A DNA stretch of 64,000 nt, from positions 28,178,254 to 28,242,253 of the forward strand of contig OX352765.1 in the NCBI GenBank assembly GCA_947095585.1, written 5' to 3'. The stretch is from Nephrocerus scutellatus (Eukaryota; Arthropoda; Insecta; Diptera; Pipunculidae). The notes beneath the pieces were generated by a model that saw only the letters and a program-made list of their open reading frames with translations, did not search any database and was not told the origin of the DNA. The position numbers were made by a program, and so were the translations under genes. Shown here one piece after another: positions 23,095-33,544 of the stretch; within the stretch, counting starts at the first letter, position 1; the number at the start of each line of letters is the position of its first letter.

Positions 23095-23400
23095 AAAGAC
23101 CCTTCTGATCCGAAAAATTACCGGCCAATCAGTCTCGTGCCAAATATTGGGAAAGTTTTCGAAGTGGTTGTTAGTAAGGCCATTTTGAACGCGTGCGAAC
23201 AAAATGAGATTTTTCCGCGGAACCAGTTTGGATTCAAGAGAAACCACTAGACAATTTACGCGGTTGCCAAATTGATTTCGGATGTCAATCGGCATTTGAT
23301 TGATAATTGGAACACTGTCGCTTGTCTAATGGATATCGAAAGAGCCTTCCACACCAAGCCTTCGAAAGGAAATTTGAGGTAACTGATAGAGAATATACTA
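23095..23400 (+). mobile_element. Jockey-type reverse transcriptase fragment (fingers/palm)
   Basis: The open frame reads D-P-K-N-Y-R-P-I-S-L-V-P-N-I-G-K-V-F-E, then Q-F-G-F-K-R-N-H and a D-I-E-R-A-F-like block (first catalytic aspartate region). These are RT motifs 1-3 in order. The frame stops once at the H-x-T position and then degrades. Upstream sequence is replaced by the (CCAG)n repeat. Confidence 0.85.
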
Positions 23401-23539
23401 CAGATAAAAATTAATTTCGCTAACTATCTGTCGAGGAGCACAGTATCGGAGCCACTCTTAATCAAGATATATATTTCTAATGTACTGAAGTTCCAGTAAT
23501 ACCAATCGTCTAGTCATTGGAGGTACGTTGTTTAAGGAT

Positions 23540-25400
23540 AACACGTACCACAAAATCAGTTGGGTCTTAACATGCAGCGAAAATCGAACCAGATTGATCA
23601 CATTGCGATCAGCCGCCGCTTCATAAATTGACGTACGTAACAGACATAGAACCGATATCGGTCAAGAGCGAGATCACCATGTTATGTTAGCTTTTATACG
23701 CCTTCGCACTGCATCCGTCAACAGCAACCGCTCAAACTTGCTCAACATTACCAGGTTCAATACTGATAGGTTTAGGGAAACCGAAGTGCGTCAACAATAC
23801 AGAGACCATCTTGCCTTAGAAGCAGTAATAATCAACAGCATACGGCAGGAGAACGTGGACGACCACTGGAATGCTGTTAAAAAGGTTTTTGTATCTAGGA
23901 CACTCACCTACGTCGGTAAAAGGCAGAAAAAACACCGCACATGGTTATCGGCAGACACATGGAGACGGATCGATGAGCTCGAATAGCAGCGCCCTCAGTA
24001 GTAGTAGAGCGTTAAAAAGAAGTAAGTGCAGCATAGTGTAAGACGGGACAAACGAAAGTTCACTCATTGGCCGAAGAAGCACCAAGAAGGGGTGACAGTA
24101 GCACTGTCTATAACATCACCAAGGAGCTCAATGGTGGTCGGAACTCCAAAGAAGAATTTAGATGGTGACCTTCTGATGTCGGATGAGGAGCAGCTCACAA
24201 GTTGGAGAGAACATTTTGCTACAGTCCTTAACCACGATGGTGATGTGATCTCGAGTGCTAATGAATCTTCAGAAGAGATAAATTCCCGAATTCGCACTGG
24301 ACTTCCCAGTAAAACCGAAATAACAGCAGCAATCAAGTCTCTAAAGAAAAATATTGACGGCATCCCTGCCGAAATATTCCAAGCGGCGCCAAGCACATCG
24401 GCTGATCTTCTACACCCACTCATACGGAGAGCGTGGGAAAAGGATCAACTTCCCCAAGAGTGGAAAAGAGGGATGATCTCAAGCTTTTAAAAAAAACAAC
24501 CCATAAAAATTAAATTTTTTCTTGTAAATTCTATAATCGGAGATACACACACACACACTGCGTGCTCGTCTTGTGGCAAAATCGTCCACCAAATTACGCA
24601 GCGGAAGCGAACAGCGCTGCTCACAAAGCACAGAGCTCAGACTTTGCCGTGATCTGATGCGATATAGCGATATTTAAAAATTGTATATTGGGGTCCCCAA
24701 GGGGCCGATTGCTCCAAATTTTTACAAAAAGTGTTTTCCATCGGGTAAATTTTGTAAAATATTTGTATGGGAGCCCCCCGAACCCGAGGTCCGAGGGAAT
24801 ACACAATGTCACCGGAAATACACATGTGTGCAAAATTTCAATAAAATCGGGCCATGGGAAGTGGGCTAAAAATTGATCAGAAAATCTGACCAGCCAGCCA
24901 GCCAGCCAGCCAGCCACGTGCAATATAGAGAATTTAAAAAGGGAAATCTGATGGACTGGGGAAACCGGAGATGTATATGCGTTTTACCGGCCGTAGCCAA
25001 GAAAATAGCTAGACTCATATTAGAACGCGTTAAGGAGCATTTAGATTCAACTTTCGACGTGGAAGAGGCAGTCTTTCGCTTTGGATCCTCTTGCATCGAT
25101 CACATAACACCTTGCGGATCATAATAGAACAATGCGTCGAGTACAGATCTCCGCTACATCTTCGGTTCATCGACTTCAAGAAGGCTTTTGACAGCTTAAA
25201 TCGAGATGCTATCGGGATGGCCCTGCGCAGGAGGGGTATCCCAGAATAGCTTATAACTATTATCAAAGCTACATACGAAAGGTATATATGGGTGCATTAC
25301 TTGGAAGGTGGATACCACTACCACGCGCAAGCTGCAATCTTTCGTAAACAAATGCCTACGTATCATCTTGAGGATCTTCTGAGGATCTGGCATAACCGTT
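23540..25400 (+). mobile_element. RTE-like LINE relic, split by a nested repeat
   Basis: Left of the nested repeat the frames give I-D-H-I-A-I-S-R-R (endonuclease end), D-V-R-N-R-H-R-T-D-I-G, the linker (W-L-S-A-D-T-W-R-R-I-D-E-L-E) and the RT entry (S-D-E-E-Q-L-T-S-W-R-E-H-F, then P-A-E-I-F and L-P-Q-E-W-K-R-G-M-I-S). Right of it the same protein continues with K-K-G-N-L-M-D-W-G-N-R-R, V-A-K-K-I-A-R-L-I-L-E-R, then F-I-D-F-K-K-A-F-D-S-L-N with the first catalytic aspartate. A deletion then jumps to L-Q-S-F-V-N-K-C-L-R-I-I. Frameshifts show it is inactive. Confidence 0.85.
24486..24944 (+). repeat. (CCAG)n repeat copy inserted into an RT frame
   Basis: The RT reading stops at ...W-K-R-G-M-I-S and resumes at K-K-G-N-L-M-D on the far side, which brackets this insertion. 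The left border begins AAAAAACAACCCATAAAAATT. The interior has GTGTTTTCCATCGGG, GGAGCCCCCCGAACCCGAGG and GTGTGCAAAATTTC. The right end has six CCAG units and AATATAGAGAATTTAAAAA. A-rich sequence at both borders hides the exact target duplication. Confidence 0.85.
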
Positions 25401-25470
25401 CTTTCATTTCTTTAAAGCTAATAACGGTGGTTTTCATTGTTCTCTTGCTGACCAGGAAGCTAACGACGAC
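25395..25470 (-). mobile_element. Small RTE endonuclease fragment
   Basis: Minus-strand words encode F-L-V-S-K-R and a T-V-I-S-F-K block. They match the endonuclease fragment at 39.78-39.83 kb (TTTAAAGCCGATAACGGTGG against TTTAAAGCTAATAACGGTGG). Confidence 0.6.
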
Positions 25471-25559
25471 CAGGAGAACTTGGTGTTGCGGTGGTCGTCG
25501 TCGTAAATCAGTTAATAGTTCCTAGGCTTTTGACTGTCTCTATAATGATGTTTTCCTGT

Positions 25560-26230
25560 TTTTATAGGAGGAATAAGGGTAATGGACAACGAGTTCATTA
25601 AATGTAATCCTTTAACAATCCCGGGTCAATTTTAGATACCAATGACAAAATGGAACCAGAAATACAAGCCCGGCTGATTAAATCCTACAAAGCCTACTAA
25701 ACTAATCTTTGAAATTCAGTAATATGGCTATAAATTTAAGCTGCTGCTGGTGTATAAGGCAATTCGCAAGTCAGTACTGCTTGCATATACGGATCACAGA
25801 AGAACCTTAATTCAGGACACGTCCAGAGTGTAGTTTCTTCCACTCCAACAGTGTTATGCAATCGCATTTTTATCGGAACATCTAATGCTTAGTTTTTATT
25901 GCATAATTTGCTAAGCAACACTTCGTAATTAGACTGCGGACACGCGCCATCAGCCAACACGATCCAGCTAAAAAAGTGAGAGCGTTCTCATTAAGGATTT
26001 GTGGCCATTTGTTGCATATGAAATGCAAATCGATTGCAACTGCAAATGCACAGTCCGCGGTCAATAGTTATGAATATTTATCGATAGCTGAAAATTATTA
26101 AACGCTTCATTTTGAGCGTTTTATTTAATTTGTTGATTTGAATAACGTTTTCCGGTAGGACGTGACTGCATTTGTATAACTAAGCTCAGGCAAATAAGGA
26201 ATTGCACTTTTTTCTTTATTATCTTTGTAG
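25560..26230. other. Upstream flank of the first cuticle gene; no other gene seen
   Basis: AT-rich sequence without recognisable repeats. Any enhancers for the downstream cuticle gene would lie here, but none can be named from sequence alone. Confidence 0.5.
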
Positions 26231-26235
26231 CTGGG

Positions 26236-26275
26236 TATAAAAAGTTCAACGTCAGCCACTAAATGGATCAGTTCT
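26236..26275 (+). promoter_or_regulatory. Core promoter: TATA box and initiator
   Basis: TATAAAAA at 26236-26243 is followed at the expected spacing by ATCAGTTC, a good arthropod initiator with A+1 near 26270. The translation start is about 73 bp further on. Confidence 0.8.
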
Positions 26276-26342
26276 CGTAGTGGAGTTAAGCAGCGAGCTA
26301 CTAAGAGGCAGCAGTTAATTCAGAAGACCAACCCGAAATACC

Positions 26343-26695
26343 ATGGATACTTCATTTAGATATGTAAGCATAACGTTCGACGATGATCGTTGGAAACTTA
26401 TCATTCTCTCTCTTTATCTCATACGCAGACTCTTGCCACCATTTTTATTGCTATCGTTGGTTGCGTGTCAGCTGGAGTAATCCCTCCAGCTCCGGTACTT
26501 GGAGCTGGAGTTGTCACCGCTCACAGTAGTCAGGTTATTGCTAGGAATTATAATCGACTTTATGTGCCCGGAATTGCTCCGCTGCCGGTACCAGTGCCTG
26601 GATATGCTGGATATATACCAACATACCCTACGTACCCCTACATTTACAAGTACAGCCATACTTATGGATATTATCCATACTCTACCCTGTGGTGA
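26343..26695 (+). CDS. Low-complexity cuticular protein CP1 (825-Oak-like), two exons
   Basis: Predicted secreted structural cuticle protein of 95 residues. Exon 1 (26343-26363) encodes M-D-T-S-F-R-Y; the intron is 26364-26428 (GTAAGC...GCAG, 65 nt, phase 0). Exon 2 continues the hydrophobic signal peptide (T-L-A-T-I-F-I-A-I-V-G-C-V-S-A). The mature part has the family core S-S-Q-V-I-A-R-N-Y-N-R-L near residues 40-51. Its tail is rich in Tyr, Pro and Gly rather than the A-P-L-S-Y repeats of the other copies, and the protein is about 50 residues shorter. The start is chosen by its context ACCATGG and the splice site. A poly(A) signal AATAAA lies at 26802. It is the most divergent member of the cluster. 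Family role is by resemblance; the function is inferred. Confidence 0.85.
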
Positions 26696-26854
26696 AGCAG
26701 GAGAACTGTACAACTTTTGAATCCTATAATAATCAGGCGATTATCAAATTGTATTTCGCTCCAAGACTGGTAATTAAATATACGAGTACTCGATTACAAA
26801 AAATAAATTATATATTTATTATTGCATATTCGGTTCAATATCAAAAGAAAACTA

Positions 26855-27755
26855 AAGGACCTCAAAGAAGTCGAAATAAACAGACAAACAGGGGTCTAAT
26901 AGTCAAGTTAAATAAAAGTTTTTACAAAAAGAAAAAAGAGAAAAGGTGAATTTTTTGGCCATTTTATATGGGGGGAACCAGACATCATTTACGTACAGAC
27001 CTCAAAGAAGTGCCAAATTGTTGGCGGTAACAAGCGGACTATAAAACTTATAGAAATGTAACTTCAGAGGCACCTGTACGGAGTTGGAGCAAAAAATTTA
27101 ATTTTTGGGATCAGTTGGTATGGGAGGTACAACACATCGTTGATTTATAAACCTTATATAAAAGAAGTGCAAAATCGTCGGCGGTAACAAGCGCACTAGT
27201 GAACTTATAAACATTTTTAATATCGGAGGTCCCTTAAGTTGTTAGAGTAAAAAGGAAATTTTTTGGTCTGTTTGTACATGACATCATTGGTGTACAGACT
27301 TCAAAGAAGTGTTAAATAAACGGCGATAACAAGTGTACTATACAACTTATATCAAAAGTTCCTGTAAAGAACCAGAGCAAAAAAGTTAATTTTTTGAGGT
27401 ATGTTTGTATGGCAGGTACATGACATCATTAATGTACGTCGGCGATAGCAAGGACACTGATATACTTTTTTAATCAGAGTTTCCGGTAGGAAATAAGATC
27501 AAAAAATGTACGTTTTTGGGGTCAGTTTGTGTGACGTTCAGACCTCAAAGAAGTGTAAAATCGTCGGCCGTAACTAGCTCACTAAAAAACTTACAAACAT
27601 TTTTAACATCAGAAGTTCCATTGAGGTGTTATATCGAAAAAGGTAAATTTTTTGGACTCCGTTTATATGGCAGGTACATGTCATAACTGATGTACAGACT
27701 TGAAGGAAGTGTCAAATCGTCGGTGATAACAAGCGCCCTAGACAACTGATATACT
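26855..27755 (+). repeat. Satellite-like tandem array, about six units of roughly 120-157 bp
   Basis: The word GGCGGTAACAAGC or a close variant recurs near 27023, 27180, 27322, 27441, 27566 and 27722. It is accompanied by CAGACCTCAAAGAAGTG, ACATTTTTAA and a TTTTTTGG...TTTGTATGG segment. Spacings are about 157, 142, 119, 125 and 156 bp. Units are diverged. No coding potential was seen. The array begins about 160 bp after the first cuticle gene and ends at a (CCAG)n repeat terminus. Confidence 0.85.
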
Positions 27756-27960
27756 TTTTAAATTCTCTATATTAACTTCGCGTGCCCGTGGCTGGCTGGT
27801 CTTGTGATCAATTTTTAATTCCATTTTCTAAAGCCCGATTTTATTGAAACTTTGCACACATTCGTGTTTCTGGTGACAATACTTTCTAATAAAATTTTTG
27901 GGTGATCGGATCGGAGGACTCCCATACAATTTTTTTCCAATATAGTGTCATACTATGATG
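27755..27960 (-). repeat. (CCAG)n repeat family copy, reverse orientation
   Basis: It begins TTAAATTCTCTATATTAACT and continues CGCGTGCCCGTGGCTGGCTG, GTGATCAATTTTTAATTCC and AAGCCCGATTTTATTGAAAC, the reverse complement of the family terminus. It directly abuts the satellite array. Confidence 0.85.
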
Positions 27961-29955
27961 ACTGTGTTCTGTTGCTGCTTGATTTACGATTGGTCTTGTT
28001 TTGTTGTTCGGGTTCAGTGCTTCGCATGTGTTTTTATTTTTCAGCATTTACTGCGATCCCGAAGGGCGAAGCTTATATTCAGAGGACCTGAAAAATTATC
28101 AGCGAACGCGTGTACTTTTATACGTTTGTACGTTTGTTTGTCGTGTCATATATCTCGCCTTCTACCAGTCAAAATTGGATGGGACTTGTTTAAAACAATC
28201 GCTTACCGCTCGGCTTGCAATGGCGTACGTTTTTCATTCATAAGGGTTACTACCCCTATGAAAACTTACTATGAAAATAACCAAACTACGCATCGCTATC
28301 GATTGTTTTAAGCCTAAACGTTTGCCCGAATGTCTTACTTCACTGAGACATTGCTTGATCCAACGTAAGCTAACGAACATTTGACGAAACCGACCAAAAT
28401 CACATTATGGTCACAGCATACGAATTGCACGTAATGAGTCGTTCACATCAGCTAAATTAATCAAACTCAAGTCTATTATAGTTGGTCCTGTAGTCCTTAG
28501 ACTGAACTAAATATACATACATGGGTGTGTGTAGTCACTCGCATAGCAGTATACATTAGCTTGTGTCTCTATAGTAGTGGAAAGTTTTTAGTAGGAACTC
28601 GTATATCTCGGCTTCTAAGTCAGAATCGAATGGGACTAGTTTTAAAACAATTGTGACGCGTGTGGCTGTGTAAATAAATTGAAATCGGCTTTCGTTCTTG
28701 AGTTATGATATGCCCAACGATTCCAACGAAAAATTAAAAGGTCGAGAATACCTGTTTTTGCGGTTCCTTAATTTTCCTTCTAAGAAATACTTCGGTTTTT
28801 TATTTTAACTGGGAGTAAGAAGCGTTATCTGTACAGCAACAAAAAATTCATAGAAAGGTTATTGCGAAGTTAAAGTCCGGGCTATAAAACAGCGTAAATT
28901 CCACGCAATCTCTTCAACAAATATCAGGGAACTGGAGCCACATTGTTAATGTGAATGGAGTCAGTAAAAAAAAAACTCCAGATCAGGTGTGGCAAAGGAT
29001 GATAAGGACATTAAAATGCAATTAGTCGAACAATGGCGAAAGTGCCTTCGCTTGCTTTGTACTGGATGTCAAGAGTTTTAATATTCATCGCGAATTTTCT
29101 TTTTTTTGTTGTTGTTGTGCGAAAATTTGCACAATTACATCCTCTCTATCTTTCTTTCTTTTTTTCTTTGTATAGATCTTGTTGATACCTTCCTTGCAGC
29201 CGTCTTTTAATAGCTATTCACGTTTTATGAACGCAAGCCCAGTACCCTACTTGAGTGCTAGCCGCCAAATGTACCCGATATTGTTAAAAACCTTTTAAGA
29301 AATTCCTCTTATCCTTGGAGCGCTACGCCAAATTCATGGAGCGCAAATTCTAATCCCATTTATGCGCTAAGCCGCGTCGCGTCGCTTCCACTCGATTCTT
29401 TCCACCGCATATATACGGACATACTCGTACATAATACAAGTGGTGTCAGTGTGATGTCCCGCTTGTCGGCTGTTGCATGATGCTGTTAAGGAACAGACTT
29501 TTTTTTGTCTTTTCCATTTAAGGGAAACGAATTGAATGCTTTTGCGTTGGTAATCAGGGATTTTCTTAAAAACACGTTCGAGCGAAAAGTTTACGGCAGC
29601 TTTTGGTTGTTGTTGTTGTTTTTATTTTAAATATAAATTTTCTTATAGTGGGCAAGTATTTTCCACAGATGATGCCTCCTTAGTTGATTAGTGTGCGTGG
29701 GTAGGTACTTTGAAATTTTGATTGAATGTTCGCAAGCCTCGAAGAGGGCCACAAGTTGGCGGGATAAGTACACAGATCTACTGCAATACCTTACAAAAGT
29801 GAATAGAAAAATAGTAAGAGAAAGGTAGAGAGAGAGAGACAAATTAGAATCATTTCAAAATTTTCAAAAGAAGGTAGACATTTCAAAAAAGTTCCTATTC
29901 TTTATGGAATTTACTTACTTATCTATTGACCGTTTTATACACCAAAAAGTGAATC
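27960..29955. other. Unassigned DNA with a short direct repeat
   Basis: A segment near 28145-28205 (TATCTCGCCTTCTACCAGTC, ATGGGACTTGTTTAAAACAA) recurs near 28603-28665 (TATCTCGGCTTCTAAGTCAG, ATGGGACTAGTTTTAAAACA). This suggests a degraded dispersed or tandem repeat. No protein family was recognised. T-rich runs lie near 29100-29170. Confidence 0.5.
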
Positions 29956-29959
29956 GTTC

Positions 29960-30680
29960 AATACTAAATGCCCGGCTACGAAAGTAGCATGTCGGTCCCT
30001 AGCCCGGGTAAAGGAGGAGTGTTTGAGGCAACTCAGTACAACTTAAACCTTGTATCTGGAGGTATATCCAGCTCACCCTGTCCATGGGGAAAATTAGTTG
30101 GACCTGCAAGTTTGTGGCTAACAACCGAACATTGGAAAACTAATCTCATTACAGAATCTGCAAGATTGCCTAGGATACTGAATAGATACAACTGAAGACG
30201 AACTCGGAATGGTACAAGGAACAACGATTGGAAATTTAGAACATGGAACGTAAGAACAATGCTACAGGTTGGTAAAATGCAAGAAATAGCAAACGGAATG
30301 GAAAGGTACAAGACAGAACTGAAAGCACTGCAAGAGATCAGATGGAAGGGTAAAGGATAGATAAACAAACCAAAATTTACGCTTTCCTACAGCAGAAAAG
30401 AAACAAGAATCGGCTTTATCATAAGCAAGCGCATAAAAAAGTGTGTTCTATGATTCAAACCAATAAATAGCAGGATATGTACACTCAGGATAATATTCGA
30501 ATACATCATTGATATCATCACAGCATGTGACCAAATAAAAGACTACGATACCCTTATCGTGCTAGGAGACTTTAACGCAAACATTGGAAGATAACGACAC
30601 ATACAGAATTAAGCTGGGAAATACTCACTACACGAACAAACAAGTGGAAATGGACTGCGATTATGCCAGTTTGTAAATGA
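29960..30680 (+). mobile_element. RTE-type LINE 5' part: endonuclease domain
   Basis: The plus-strand frames give a W-K-F-R-T-W-N-V-R-T-M-L-Q-like start near 30230 (apurinic endonuclease first motif), K-M-Q-E-I-A-N-G-M-E-R-Y-K-T-E, L-K-A-L-Q-E-I-R-W-K-G-K-G near 30318 (catalytic glutamate), F-T-L-S-Y-S-R-K-E-T-R-I-G-F-I-I and L-I-V-L-G-D-F-N-A-N-I-G near 30555 (catalytic Asp/Asn). It stops at I-G-R and a minus-strand LINE follows immediately. Internal stops show decay. Confidence 0.85.
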
Positions 30681-31390
30681 GAATATTATAAAAGTAAGGA
30701 GCACCTATTTTTACAGAAAAAATATTTTCGTTTCGAGAATTTTTGGACCAACGTTTCACCAAGCCCAGCGTAGAATTGGCTCTGTTGGTGATGTAATCAA
30801 TATGGAAATAAAAATTAAGTTCTCTGTCACATGTAACAACCAGTTCGATCATTGAAGCTAATGCAGGGACAGGCTCCGTATAAATGAAATAGCGGTCCTG
30901 GGGATGGTAGAATAAGTTTTCGGGAATATTTGATTGCTTGATATTAACTGACATTAAGTTTCAGAAAAATGTTTAGGCATCAAGTCAGGGGACTTGGTAT
31001 ATGACACTTAATTTTCGTGACCTAAGCATATATAGAAAGGTGAGATTCTTCGATGATGTAGTCGACATCTTTAATTAACAAGACGAATATCTAAGGATCA
31101 AGTTGGCCACATTGAGGGACACCAGAAGCGGCAGTGATGGGATCAGATACAAAGGATCGAAGAGAACTTTATATTGTTTTTCTTCCAATTAAGATGAATG
31201 CCAATAAATAAACCCAGATTGAAAGCCAACAGTTTGAAAACGACGATTCCGTGCGATAGTTGGTCGAATGCGTTACTTAAATCGTTTGCAATTACTCCGC
31301 GATCCGGAAAATTCGTTAGAAAAACAGAAAGCTAGTTCAACTGTATTTAACCTGAAATTTCGTTATTAACTATAAGGGTCCATGTCAGTT
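30680..31390 (-). mobile_element. Jockey-type reverse transcriptase fragment
   Basis: Read from the right end on the minus strand: N-A-F-D-Q-L-S-H-G-I-V-V-F-K-L (after the first catalytic aspartate), then S-G-V-P-Q followed by a decayed L-D-P block. After a gap comes R-E-L-N-F-Y-F-H-I-D-Y-I-T-N-R-A-N and S-T-L-G-L-V-K-R-W-S-K. The order matches RT motifs 3, 4 and thumb. The Y-x-D-D motif is not preserved. Confidence 0.8.
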
Positions 31391-31404
31391 TGACAAATCG
31401 ATTA

Positions 31405-31622
31405 AATTAAAAAAAATCAGCCCATAAAAATTAAAATGTTTCTAAACCCCGAGGCCCGAAAGCGCCGAAAATTTTAATAGAAAGTGTTGTCATCGGTGAT
31501 ACACATGTGTGCAATAGGAGTGTGCGGGATTTAGGGAGTAGGTTAAAATTTGATAAAAAGATTTGGTGTGCCAGCCAACCAGCCAGCCACGGGCACGCAA
31601 TGTAATATAGAGAATTAAAAAA
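31405..31622 (+). repeat. (CCAG)n repeat family copy, short form
   Basis: Left end AAATCAGCCCATAAAAATTA matches the left border of the nested copy at 24.49 kb. The interior has CCCCGAGGCCCGAAAG and GTGTTGTCATCGG. The right end has ACCAGCCAGCCACGGGCACG and TATAGAGAATTAAAAA. This copy helps define both family ends. Confidence 0.85.
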
Positions 31623-31624
31623 AA

Positions 31625-32230
31625 ACACGGAAACATTACTTAGGAGCAATATTGATAACAAGACAGTTCTTCAAACTTGGAAACTGGTTTGTTTACACGT
31701 GTTCCAAAAACATTCATAGCATTCACGTAATAAACTGAGGCCATGAACGATAACGATCGTGCTATGTTTTGGCTGGATACAACTAAAACTAAATTCCTAT
31801 TAATTCTGAATGACTTCTGAACTTCTGAGAAAAGAACAAGTCTTACAGATATTATTGAGGAGTATCAAATAAAAAGATTCGATGTAAAATGAAATTAAAA
31901 TGAAGTTAAAAATCCAATTATAAGCAAACAGTAGACTTGCGATAATATGAACAACGAAAATATTAACTACTCGATAAAATGAACAGCAAAACGCGTCCAT
32001 TTATGGCTCTGTAGTGTGTAAGAAACCTTCATCTTCAACGTGACAAAGACTATATCTGAAAGTTCCGCCTACATAATATAGGCAAAGGAATTTTATAAAC
32101 TTTAACCTCACAATCTTAAAAACCAATTAAAAAAAATGAATTTGCAAATTATTCTAATTATTTTAATCGATTGAAAAATTAGTTACACAGTAGTCCTATC
32201 AATCATCAGTTTTTATCACAGATTTTGAGG
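31625..32230. other. 3' flank of cuticle gene CP2; nothing else recognised
   Basis: AT-rich sequence downstream of the minus-strand gene. An ATTAAA variant poly(A) signal for that gene may lie near 32161-32166. Confidence 0.5.
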
Positions 32231-32231
32231 C

Positions 32232-32742
32232 TTATAGGAAAAGTGGAGCAGCAGCAGCAGCGGTGTACTTCAATGGAGCGGCAGCGATTGGGGCAATTGG
32301 AGCAGGGTATGCCAAAGGCGCATTGTACGCAGCTGGGGCGATTATTTTAGCTGGAGCAGCGGCAAATGGAGTGGCGATTAGGGCAGCGTTGTACCTGTTG
32401 TTGATATCAATGCGGCTGCTTGCACTGGCAGCATCCAAATGAGCGTTGTAAGCCAGCGGTGCGGGGTAAGCCAAAGGCGCTGAATACGCCAAAGGAGCCG
32501 CAGCCAATGGAGCTGAGTACGCCAATGGAGCTGAATACGCCAATGGAGCAGCAGCCAATGGAGCTGAGTACGCCAATGGAGCTGCAGCCACTGGTGCTGA
32601 ATACGCCAGTGGTGCAACAACTCCTGGCTTGGCAGCAGCGCAGGCAATCAACGCGCAGATAACAATGATCTGTTGAGAAAAATAAAATTTAAATCAATCC
32701 TTTACTCTGAACAAACTATGTATAACTTACGAATTTCGCCAT
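32232..32742 (-). CDS. Low-complexity cuticular protein CP2 (divergent core), two exons
   Basis: Predicted secreted cuticle protein of 149 residues. Exon 1 (32731-32742) encodes only M-A-K-F; the 61-nt phase-0 intron is 32670-32730 (GTAAGT...ACAG). Exon 2 completes the signal peptide (I-I-V-I-C-A-L-I-A-C-A-A-A, then K-P-G-V-V). A run of A-P-L-A-Y-S repeats fills residues 24-70. A conserved middle follows (L-D-A-A-S-A-S-S-R-I-D-I-N-N-R-Y-N), then an A-P-A-K-I-I-A-P stretch and a Y-T-A-A-A-A-A-P-L-F-L end. The core differs from the S-S-Q-V-I-A-R-N type of its neighbours and is shared only with CP4. The start follows from the splice pattern. Coordinates include the intron. Confidence 0.9.
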
Positions 32743-32815
32743 TTTTGTTTGAGGTTTTAGGTTTTTTGACTACTGAACCACGAGTACACTGGAAGAGCTC
32801 TGTGAACTGAATATG

Positions 32816-32846
32816 CTTTTGGTCAAATTGTGCAGCAACTTTTATA
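32816..32846 (-). promoter_or_regulatory. Core promoter of CP2: TATA box and initiator
   Basis: On the minus strand TATAAAAG (32846-32839) is followed by TTCAGTTC with A+1 near 32818, and the ATG lies 76 bp further. The segment 32782-32827 matches the promoter of CP4 at 45 of 46 positions. Confidence 0.8.
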
Positions 32847-32849
32847 GCC

Positions 32850-33540
32850 AACGGCCAACGTAAATAACGAAATTTATGGAATCACTTTCGGCTACGTGTT
32901 TGGAATTTATTTTATACCAAATATGTAAATACAAAAAAGTGTCAACATTTGAACGTTGTGCGCTTAAGGTCGTCGCAGAGCCAAGTCGCACACCAATTGA
33001 TTGCCAAGCAATGACCGCAGACAAATTAAAGAAGTTTGTGTTGAAAATGGGAAGCAAACGACGGCTTAATTAAAAAACCTAAACTAATTTTGAAAATAAC
33101 GACATAAAATTGAAAAAAAGGGAAAAAAATTGACCAACTGGAAATCCCTATTTGTTGCTGGCGAATACAGTGGTAGTAGGTACAATTAGCGCAAAGAGGA
33201 GTACTTACAATGGAATGCAATCTTACATTTTATTTAACGGAACAACAAATTTTTAATAATGTAAAGATCTTCACCAGATAGAAGTATTATTCTTAAGATG
33301 CTTGTACCGTTGAACAGTGGAAGTTTTTAATTTATATTTGGAAATGCGTCAATGCGTCAATGCAAATGCATAATGCGAGCCATACACTTGGACGACGTCC
33401 AGAACATAATAATTCTGTTGTACTTACCACCTTTGATGATAAAATCTGGATAACAGGTCCTTACGTTGGCAGAGTCCTTTATCTTAGGAAAGCCTTTTCA
33501 TAAATAAAATTTCATTAGATGGTATTTATCTGAGAAGGTG
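32850..33540. other. Upstream flank of CP2; no gene recognised
   Basis: AT-rich with short frames lacking motifs. A short duplicated word TGCGTCAATGCGTCAATGC lies near 33345. Confidence 0.5.
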
Positions 33541-33544
33541 GCAG

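Noticed and set aside
26855..27755. CRISPR-like array
   Set aside because: Repeats are ~140 bp, diverged and lack regular unique spacers; the genome is clearly eukaryotic.
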